The notes under the pieces were generated by a model, which worked only from the letters and a program-made list of their open reading frames with translations, was not told where the DNA came from and made no database searches. A program made the translations under genes and the position numbers. A DNA stretch of 6,331 nucleotides from NCBI GenBank assembly GCA_964496245.1, contig CAZBZG010000274.1:1-6331 (forward strand), in the 5' to 3' direction. Positions 1 to 5,795 of this stretch are shown here, piece after piece; the stretch's first letter is position 1; the number at the start of each line of letters is the position of its first letter. The DNA comes from CAZBZG01 sp964496245 (lineage in GTDB: Bacteria > Planctomycetota > SZUA-567).

Positions 1-2385
1 AAGGAAGCGCACGAGTCCCAGCTCAAGCAAGCGGCCCTGCAGGCCAAGGCCGAGGCCAAGTACCGCGCCGGCCTCAATCTCTTCAAGAAGCAGCTGTACG
101 AGGACGCGCTCGACGCATTCGAGGAGGCTCTGGCCAAGGATCCGGGCCACAAGGAGGCCCGGCGGCACCGCCGGATGTGCCACGAGCTCCTCGGGCGGCC
201 CGCGCATGATCGTGCAGACGTCAAGATCAAGGAGCTGGCCGAGCGGGAAGAGACCAAGCTCAAGGCCGTGGTCATGAAGACCGGGGCTGATCTGGAGGCT
301 GCGGCCAAGCGGCTGCTGCGGGCCACGCATCCGAGCGAGATCCAGAAGCTCAAGCCCCGAGAGGAGCAGATTCAGGACGCCCTGGGCGACCTGGAGGTGG
401 CCACGCGCAAGCTGAGCCACGTGGATTCGATTTTGACCTCTTCGCCCATGCCCATGGTCCGGCAGAAGGAGATGCGCCTTCAGTTGCAGGCCCTCAAGAC
501 CCAGGTGCGTGAGACCAAGGCCGCGTTGCTGGACGAACGCGAAGCGCTCGAACGCCAGCAGGCCAAGGATGCGGCGCAGGAGCGGCGCCTGGCCGCCGAG
601 AGCATCCATCACGAACGCATCCGGCGGTTGCTGGACAGCGCCGAGTTCCATTTCAACCGCAAGGAGTTCGAAAAGGCTCGCGATTTGGCGAACCAGATCC
701 TGGCCATGGATCCGGGCAACCCGGATGCACTCGATATGCGCACGCGCGCACGGACAGAGGCGCACCGCCAGGCCAATCAGGAGAACGCCGCGGCCATGAA
801 CGACGCTGAGGTGAACTGGACGCTCGATGTCGCCCGAGCCGCGATCCATCCCTCCGAAGAGCTGGTCTATCCGGAAGACTGGGAGCGAATCAAGCGGCGC
901 GTCTCGCAGCAGCGGCAGATCGAAGCCGGGTCCATGATGGAGAAGCAGATTCGGGACCGCCTCGAGGGCGTGCGCGTTACGATCGACTACAATGCGACGC
1001 CGATCGAGGACGTGCTGCGGGAGCTCTCGGAAAAGGGCAACGTCAACATCGTCGCCAGCACGGATGTGGATCCCGATACGGAAGTGACCCTCACGGTCAC
1101 CAACATGACGCTCGACAAGGTCCTCGACTGGATCATGGACCTCACCGATCTCCACTACGAGGTCCGCAACGAAGCCATCTACGTCTCGCAGGAAGTCCGC
1201 CGCCGGCTGATGCTCCAGCTCTACCCCGTCTACGACCTGACGCGCGGTGTGACGAACTACTATCCCGGTGACGACGACGACGACGGCGGCTGGGGGGGCG
1301 ACGACGACGACGACGAAGGCATCACCGACATCCGCGACCGCATCACGCGCTTCGTGGCACCCGAGAGCTGGGCGGGCGAGGGCGTCACGCTCGAACTCTG
1401 GCAGGACAACCTCCTCGTCATGCAGACGCCCGAGGTGCACGCCAAGCTGCTCGCCTACCTCACGCGGCTGCGCGAGGCCGCCAAGCAGCAGGTGCTGGTC
1501 GAGGGACGCTTCATCAACATCACGGGCAAGTTCCTGGAGGAAATCGGCCTCCGGTGGGATGCCACCCACGACCGCGGGGGCATCCCGTCCCAGCCGCTCA
1601 TCCGGGACGGCCGCGGCACCTACTTGCGGAGGATCGACGACGGCCGCGAGATCCGCATGGGCGCCAGCCTGCAGCCCGGCGGCGCCGCCCCCGGCGGCGA
1701 GACCGCCCGGGAAGGCCTGCGCACGATCCTGGGCTATCTCAGCATGCAGTCCCTTCAGAGCACGGCGGGCGCGTTGCGTCACTTCGAGCTGAACGCGATC
1801 CTGCACGCCCTCCAGGAGAAGCAGCAGGGCTCGGTGCTCCACAACCCGCGTCTCCTGGTGGCCAATGGGCGAAACGCGTATCTCGAAATCTTTACCACCA
1901 CCAACTACATCGCCAACTGGACCCAGCAGGGCAGCATTTTCCAACCCGAGGTCGAACAGTACGAGCAGGGCGTCGAGTGGAGCGTCCGGCCGGTAATCAG
2001 CTTCGACCGGAAGTACATCACCATCCGGGTCCGCCCCCGGATCATTTCCTATGATCCGTTCAATTCCCGCGCCGAGATCGACCGGCGGTGGGTCGTGATC
2101 GCTGACGCCGGAGTCGCCGTGCCGCTGGTCGAGCCCGTGGAATTGGAGTTTCTCCTGCCCGTGTTGGAGACCACACAGCTCGAGTCGTTTGTCACCATCC
2201 CGGACGGCGGGACGGTTCTCATGGGGGGGCTGATCAAGGACGACCGCGAGACGAACATCAGCGGCATCCCCCTGTTGTCCAGCGTCCCGTTCGTCGGCCG
2301 CGCGTTCCGCACCGAAAAACGCAATACCAACAAACGGAATCTGGTGATCATGGTCCAGGGCAAAATCATCGAGCTGGAATCATAA
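1..2385 (+). CDS. TPR-containing secretin-family protein (GspD/PilQ-like), 5' partial
   Basis: This is a probable outer-membrane secretin-type channel protein with an N-terminal protein-interaction region. The frame is open from base 1, and the first in-frame ATG (175) lies inside a TPR-flanking helix, so the true start is upstream; 794 residues are visible. Numbering from base 1, TPR-like repeats lie at about 17-55 and 204-241 (the second with NRKEFEKARDLANQIL and DPGNPDAL). A charged, probably coiled-coil stretch lies between them. YPEDWE is at 290-295. An STN/secretin N0-like domain spans about 324-397, a polyaspartate loop 424-438, an N1-like fold about 461-494, and the secretin core about 497-794. 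Family hallmarks in the core are QVLVEGRFI, LHNPRLLVANG, PDGGTVLMGGL and IPLLSSVPFVGRAF. The gene reads straight into a paralogue 21 bases downstream, so co-transcription is likely. The secretin assignment is firm. The secreted substrate, and whether it serves type II secretion, type IV pili or another system, is unknown. Confidence 0.9.
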   Translation, partial: KEAHESQLKQAALQAKAEAKYRAGLNLFKKQLYEDALDAFEEALAKDPGHKEARRHRRMCHELLGRPAHDRADVKIKELAEREETKLKAVVMKTGADLEAAAKRLLRATHPSEIQKLKPREEQIQDALGDLEVATRKLSHVDSILTSSPMPMVRQKEMRLQLQALKTQVRETKAALLDEREALERQQAKDAAQERRLAAESIHHERIRRLLDSAEFHFNRKEFEKARDLANQILAMDPGNPDALDMRTRARTEAHRQANQENAAAMNDAEVNWTLDVARAAIHPSEELVYPEDWERIKRRVSQQRQIEAGSMMEKQIRDRLEGVRVTIDYNATPIEDVLRELSEKGNVNIVASTDVDPDTEVTLTVTNMTLDKVLDWIMDLTDLHYEVRNEAIYVSQEVRRRLMLQLYPVYDLTRGVTNYYPGDDDDDGGWGGDDDDDEGITDIRDRITRFVAPESWAGEGVTLELWQDNLLVMQTPEVHAKLLAYLTRLREAAKQQVLVEGRFINITGKFLEEIGLRWDATHDRGGIPSQPLIRDGRGTYLRRIDDGREIRMGASLQPGGAAPGGETAREGLRTILGYLSMQSLQSTAGALRHFELNAILHALQEKQQGSVLHNPRLLVANGRNAYLEIFTTTNYIANWTQQGSIFQPEVEQYEQGVEWSVRPVISFDRKYITIRVRPRIISYDPFNSRAEIDRRWVVIADAGVAVPLVEPVELEFLLPVLETTQLESFVTIPDGGTVLMGGLIKDDRETNISGIPLLSSVPFVGRAFRTEKRNTNKRNLVIMVQGKIIELES
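1270..1314 (+). repeat. Two GAC5 codon tracts encoding a polyaspartate loop
   Basis: Five GAC codons (1270-1284) and five more (1300-1314) flank a Gly-Gly-Trp-Gly-Gly centre in the first secretin gene (residues 424-438 from base 1). All ten Asp codons are GAC, so the DNA is a true trinucleotide microsatellite and could expand or contract in whole codons. It lies between the STN-like and N1-like domains. The second secretin gene has a related loop at the same place. Confidence 0.9.
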
Positions 2386-2394
2386 GGCAGAGAA

Positions 2395-2398
2395 GGAG
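2395..2398 (+). promoter_or_regulatory. Shine-Dalgarno site for second secretin gene
   Basis: GGAG, within AGAAGGAGAA, lies 8 bases before the ATG at 2407 and 9 bases after the preceding stop codon. It fixes the start of the downstream gene. The 21-base gap shows no hairpin or promoter-like sequence, which favours one transcript for both secretins. Confidence 0.8.
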
Positions 2399-2406
2399 AA
2401 CCACGC

Positions 2407-4953
2407 ATGCGTGCGCGTCTCATAGCGCTCCTCTTGATCGCATTCCTGCTGGGGAACGGACGGATGACCCGCCCGTCCGCGGGGGCAGCCGAGGCCGCCC
2501 CTGACGCCGGTGGAGCGAGCGACGAACAGCTGCTGAACGTCGGCGATGTCGCCGAACGGGCAGTGCAGAAGTCCCTGTTGAACGCGGAAGAGCGCCGGCT
2601 GCAGGCGCGGCGCTGGGTCACGCGCGGGGACCGGATGATGAAGGTGGGGCGTTACGCGGATGCACGCGAAGCCTACCGCCAGGGCCTCCACTTCGATCCG
2701 ACCAACGAACAGGCTCGGCAAGGCCGCGATCTGGCCAACCGCCACGTGCAGGCGCAGACCAACACCATGGCGGGCGCCATCGAGCGGGAGCTGGAACGCA
2801 CCCGGGTGAGCGAACAGCACAATCTCATGGAGGCGCAGAACCACATCGAGAAAGCGCGCAGCTTGGTGGAGCAGGCCGGGCTGGAACCGGAGGCGCGTCT
2901 CTCTACGCCGGCCCGCGCGGAACTGTTCGTCGAGCAGAAGCAGTTCCTGGACCAGGCGTCCGAGCATCTGCTGCGGGCGCGGCTGCTGCTCGAGGGCATC
3001 TCCGCGCGCGTGGACACGCGGAGCGAGAAGGACAAGGTTGCGCTTCTCGAGGCGCGGGTGCGCGAGCTGGGAGCGCTGAAGAGCGAAGCCTTGGGCGAAG
3101 TGAATAACATGGTCGCCCTCAAGAAGCAGAAAGAGCATCTCCACGAGGCGCAGCAGTACAGCGAGCGCCAGAAGGCCGAGCTTCTCAAGGAAGCGCGGCT
3201 GCACATGGACATGCGCCATTACGACAAGGCCGAGCGGATCGTGTCGGAGGTGGTGGAGATCGATCCCTCCGACGCCGAGGCGGCCGACCTCCTGCAGCAG
3301 GTGCTGCAGGCGCGCCGCTACCACCGCGCCCGCAAGATTCAGGACCGGGAGCGCGAGGAGCGCAAGCGGGTGCTCGAGAAGATCGAGAAACGTGCGATCC
3401 CCGAAGTGCGGCCCGAGTATCTGATCAAGTATCCCGATAACTGGGAGATGCTGACGCGGGCCAAGGCCAGCCGCTACGGCCGGGGCAGCGCCAAGGAAGA
3501 GACCGAGGCCGAGCGCGAGATCCGCCGCCGCCTCGAGGACCGGCATACGGTCGAGTTCGTGGAGGCTTCGATCGAGGACGTGCTCGCCTATCTCCGCACG
3601 TTGGCCGGCGTGAACATCATCCACAAGCCCGGGGGCGAGGCGGTTCCTCCGATCAACCTGGCCGTGCGGGACATGCGCCTGGAGAACATCCTCAGGTGGA
3701 TCATGAACATTACGAACCTCAATTACCAGATCAAGGGCGACGCCATCTACGTGACCACGGCCGAGGAGCTGGAGGGGGCCGTGCGGACCGAAGTGTATGA
3801 CGTGCGCGACATCGCCTATTCGGTCGAGGACGCCGGCAGCCCGCCCGGGATCGGCGACGACGACGATTGGGGCGACGACGACGATTTCGGGGGAGACGGC
3901 ATCACCCTCGACGAGGTGGTCCGCCGGGTGCTCGCCGAGCATTTCGTGGCGGGCGAGGCCGAGGTCGAGCTGGACGACCGCGGGAATCTCACCGTGGTCG
4001 GCGTGCGGGAACTCCAGACCAAGGTCTCGGATCTGCTCAAGAAACTCCGCGCAGCGCAGGCCATCCAGGTCTCGATCACGGCGCGGTTCCTGGAGGTGAC
4101 CGACGACTTCTGGGAGGAGTTCTCTTCGAGTTTCTCCCGGTTCAACAACTACCTCACGCAGGCGACCTATGCCGGCGGCGGGGTCAAGAACCGCGACCCC
4201 ACCCAGGCGACCTACACGCCAAGCAAGCACTTGGACGAGATGGACGGCTTCATCCGCCACCGACGGATCGGCCCGCTCCAGTCGGTGCTCGGCGCCAACC
4301 TGGGCACTTCGGTGGGTGCGCTTGCCGGTCTCGCGGCCAGCGTTCGCCAGGTGGGCTGGCTCGGCCAGATCCAGACCCAGTGGCTGGTGCGGTTGGTCAA
4401 GGAGAGCGCCGAGGCGGACGAGCTCTTCGCCCCGCACATCATCGTCTACAACAACCGAGAGGGCTGGATCCGTTGGGAGACCGAGATCCACTACATCCAG
4501 AGCTACCAGCTCGCCCCGGCCGGCACCGACCTGGAAGCTGTGATCGATCAGCTGCGCGTGGGTACGTTGCTGCTCGTGCGGCCGACCGTGAGCGCGGACA
4601 AGAAGTACATTACGTTGGATCTGACGCCCCGCGTCATCAAACTGATGGGCATGTCCCAGGCCGGGCTGGTCGGCGACTGGACCGAACTCCTCGTGGACCT
4701 GCCCACGGTCTTTGAGCACACGGCCCAGACGTTCGCCACCCTGCCGGACGGCGGCTCGATCCTCATCAGCGGCCTGGCGGTCAACGTCAACATGCAGGGT
4801 CGCAACGGCGTGCCGCTTGTCCAGGACCTGCCGCTCATCGGCAACATCTTCAGCCGTCGGGCGCGGCAGAAGGAGAAGCGCAGCTTCGTGATCATGGCCA
4901 ATGCGCGGATGATCCTGCTGGAGGAGGAGGAGGCCAAGCAGACGTCCAAGTGA
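2407..4953 (+). CDS. TPR-containing secretin-family protein (GspD/PilQ-like), complete
   Basis: This 848-residue secretin-family protein is probably exported and inserted in, or assembled under, the outer membrane. It begins with a Sec-type signal peptide: basic MRAR, hydrophobic core about 5-16, and candidate AxA cleavage sites near residues 27 and 30. There is no lipobox cysteine. TPR-like repeats are at about 69-107 and 259-298, separated by a long charged helical region. YPDNWE is at 342-347 and an STN/N0-like domain at about 381-450. An Asp/Trp/Phe/Gly loop spans 484-497, an N1-like fold about 515-548, and the secretin core about 553-836. The core shows QVSITARFLEV, ELFAPHIIVYNN, PDGGSILISGL and VPLVQDLPLIGNIF. 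The C-terminus has four consecutive Glu (839-842). The domain order and spacing match the preceding gene, so the two are tandem paralogues that may form hetero-oligomers. The ATG at 2407 is chosen for its Shine-Dalgarno sequence and signal peptide. Pathway and substrate are unknown. Confidence 0.93.
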   Translation: MRARLIALLLIAFLLGNGRMTRPSAGAAEAAPDAGGASDEQLLNVGDVAERAVQKSLLNAEERRLQARRWVTRGDRMMKVGRYADAREAYRQGLHFDPTNEQARQGRDLANRHVQAQTNTMAGAIERELERTRVSEQHNLMEAQNHIEKARSLVEQAGLEPEARLSTPARAELFVEQKQFLDQASEHLLRARLLLEGISARVDTRSEKDKVALLEARVRELGALKSEALGEVNNMVALKKQKEHLHEAQQYSERQKAELLKEARLHMDMRHYDKAERIVSEVVEIDPSDAEAADLLQQVLQARRYHRARKIQDREREERKRVLEKIEKRAIPEVRPEYLIKYPDNWEMLTRAKASRYGRGSAKEETEAEREIRRRLEDRHTVEFVEASIEDVLAYLRTLAGVNIIHKPGGEAVPPINLAVRDMRLENILRWIMNITNLNYQIKGDAIYVTTAEELEGAVRTEVYDVRDIAYSVEDAGSPPGIGDDDDWGDDDDFGGDGITLDEVVRRVLAEHFVAGEAEVELDDRGNLTVVGVRELQTKVSDLLKKLRAAQAIQVSITARFLEVTDDFWEEFSSSFSRFNNYLTQATYAGGGVKNRDPTQATYTPSKHLDEMDGFIRHRRIGPLQSVLGANLGTSVGALAGLAASVRQVGWLGQIQTQWLVRLVKESAEADELFAPHIIVYNNREGWIRWETEIHYIQSYQLAPAGTDLEAVIDQLRVGTLLLVRPTVSADKKYITLDLTPRVIKLMGMSQAGLVGDWTELLVDLPTVFEHTAQTFATLPDGGSILISGLAVNVNMQGRNGVPLVQDLPLIGNIFSRRARQKEKRSFVIMANARMILLEEEEAKQTSK
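3856..3885 (+). repeat. Two Asp4 codon tracts (acidic loop in second secretin)
   Basis: Two runs of four Asp codons (3856-3867 and 3874-3885, each GAC GAC GAC GAT) are separated by Trp-Gly and followed by Phe-Gly-Gly-Asp-Gly-Ile-Thr. The loop falls about 103 residues after the start of the STN-like domain; the corresponding distance in the first secretin is about 100. Confidence 0.88.
4156..4215 (+). repeat. Short in-frame direct repeat (TQATY twice)
   Basis: The pentapeptide Thr-Gln-Ala-Thr-Tyr is encoded at 4156-4170 and again at 4201-4215 (residues 584-588 and 599-603). The two copies are 45 bases apart and differ only at two third-codon positions. It sits in the segment between the first core strand and the next conserved secretin block, where members of this family vary in length. 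It could be a small local duplication or chance. Confidence 0.5.
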
Positions 4954-5039
4954 CCTGACGCAGGCTGGGCGTCGCCGAGGTTCTAGACGCGGACTCCGGC
5001 GTTCGCCGCCTGCCTGGTCGACCGTTCCCGGCATTTCCT

Positions 5040-5067
5040 GCGCCGCGCATCCACGGATGCGCGGCGC
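5040..5067 (+). terminator. Perfect 13-bp hairpin, probable transcription terminator
   Basis: The left arm 5040-5052 (GCGCCGCGCATCC) is exactly complementary to the right arm 5055-5067, with only AC between them. In practice the innermost pair opens to give a 12-bp stem with a four-base loop. The hairpin starts 86 bases after the second secretin's stop and is followed by TTGCGTT, a poor U-tract. It is probably the end of the secretin transcript, by hairpin-assisted or Rho-type termination. It could also protect the mRNA 3' end. Confidence 0.6.
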
Positions 5068-5151
5068 TTGCGTTGGAGTCGGGGGCGCAGCCCTGTGATT
5101 CTCCCAAGGCACTGATTGGCAGAATGTTCCGGCCAGCAGGCGGCGAGATTT

Positions 5152-5181
5152 CTGGCAGGGGGCCGGAAAATCGTGTATGGT
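5152..5181 (+). promoter_or_regulatory. Weak promoter candidate upstream of sigma gene
   Basis: CTGGCA (5152-5157) and TATGGT (5176-5181), 18 bases apart, resemble a degenerate -35/-10 pair. An overlapping alternative -10 is TATGGC (5181-5186) preceded by TGG. This is the AT-richest stretch near the gene, and its position, about 45 bases before the start codon, is reasonable. Neither hexamer is a strong match, and an ECF-type autoregulated promoter with a different consensus is equally possible. Confidence 0.3.
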
Positions 5182-5210
5182 ATGGCCGCTCGGCGACACA
5201 GGATACATGC

Positions 5211-5216
5211 GGAGGA
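5211..5216 (+). promoter_or_regulatory. Shine-Dalgarno site deciding sigma factor start
   Basis: GGAGGA ends 10 bases before the ATG at 5227. The upstream in-frame candidates TTG 5116 and ATG 5182 have no comparable site and would add residues unlike the family. This site therefore favours 5227. Confidence 0.7.
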
Positions 5217-5226
5217 CGCAGAGGCG

Positions 5227-5787
5227 ATGGATCGGCCGGAACCGCCCGGAGCGCCCTCATTGGGGGGCGACAGCGGGCCCCAGGGAGGTGTGTGCATCCG
5301 TCGGCTCATCGAGACGCGCGATGAGCTGCTGGGGTTCATATTCGCCCACGTACGAGACTGGAATGTGGCCGAAGATGTGTTTCAGGATGTGGCCGTGATC
5401 GTGCTCGAGAAGACGCAGCAGGGGATGGTGATCGACAACTACCGCGCCTACAGCCGTGAGATCGCTCGCCGCCTCATCCGGCAGCACTGGCGGACGGCCA
5501 AGAGCCACCCGGCCCGGCTTTCCGACGAGGCTCTGGAGGGGATCGAGGCGGCCTTTGCGCGTCGGGAGGCGCGCCGGCCCCCGGCGGAACAGGAGCTCCG
5601 CACGCGTCTGCGCGAATGCATGGGACGTCTGCCCGAACGGTTTCGGCTGCTCTTGAGCCTCTTCTACGAGGAGCGGCTCTCCCAGCGCGAGATCGCCCAG
5701 CGGCTGGGCAGCACCGAAGGGGCCGTGCAGGTGGCCATCAGCCGGGCGCGCCACCAGTTGCTGCGTCTCACAGGTCGGCCGTGTTGA
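5227..5787 (+). CDS. ECF-like RNA polymerase sigma-70 family sigma factor
   Basis: This 186-residue sigma factor directs RNA polymerase to a dedicated promoter set. After a Pro/Gly-rich N-terminal extension of about 23 residues, region 2 spans about 24-92. It includes the conserved AEDVFQDV (48-55), typical of the core-binding helix 2.2, and the basic helix ending RRLIRQHWR. Region 4 spans about 127-182, with MGRLPERFR and a helix-turn-helix containing LSQREIAQRLGSTEGAVQVAISRARHQLL read in two overlapping parts. Regions 1 and 3 are absent, as in group 4 (ECF) sigmas. The style matches the Rhodopirellula/Verrucomicrobium family, from memory of that family rather than a search. The following gene starts 8 bases after the stop, with its ribosome site over the stop codon, so the two are very likely co-translated as sigma and regulator. 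The start is chosen by the GGAGGA site; a longer version from 5182 is possible. Confidence 0.93.
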   Translation: MDRPEPPGAPSLGGDSGPQGGVCIRRLIETRDELLGFIFAHVRDWNVAEDVFQDVAVIVLEKTQQGMVIDNYRAYSREIARRLIRQHWRTAKSHPARLSDEALEGIEAAFARREARRPPAEQELRTRLRECMGRLPERFRLLLSLFYEERLSQREIAQRLGSTEGAVQVAISRARHQLLRLTGRPC

Positions 5788-5790
5788 GGA
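5786..5790 (+). promoter_or_regulatory. Shine-Dalgarno site overlapping sigma stop codon
   Basis: GAGGA (5786-5790) overlaps the last two bases of the sigma factor's TGA and lies 5 bases before the ATG at 5796. This arrangement is typical of translational coupling, which would keep sigma and regulator in fixed proportion. Confidence 0.65.
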
Positions 5791-5795
5791 ATCGC

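Noticed and set aside
175..177. ATG at 175 as the start of the first gene
   Set aside because: The same frame is open back to base 1, and the upstream residues form a good TPR-like repeat matching the one in the paralogue. There is no signal peptide after 175. The true start lies outside the window.
3867..4715. Plus-strand open frame of 282 codons inside the second secretin gene
   Set aside because: It is an overlapping frame with Arg/Gly/Pro-rich low-complexity translation, as expected for a shifted reading of GC-rich coding DNA.
5152..5175. Sigma-54 promoter (TGGCA near 5153)
   Set aside because: TGGCA is present, but the required GC element at the correct distance (TTGCA/T-like) is missing.
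2380..5208. Open minus-strand frame of 942 codons, longer than the gene it opposes
   Set aside because: Its codons are in register with those of the second secretin gene, so it stays open simply because that gene uses no TTA, CTA or TCA codons, which are rare in GC-rich genomes. Its translation shows no recognisable domain and is a His/Arg/Leu/Val-rich shadow. It also runs through the terminator hairpin. The plus frame has a signal peptide, ribosome site and a full secretin signature.
5116..5226. Longer sigma factor starting at TTG 5116 or ATG 5182
   Set aside because: The extra residues do not look like sigma factor sequence. Neither start has a Shine-Dalgarno site, and the region holds the promoter candidate. 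ATG 5227 has GGAGGA at good spacing.
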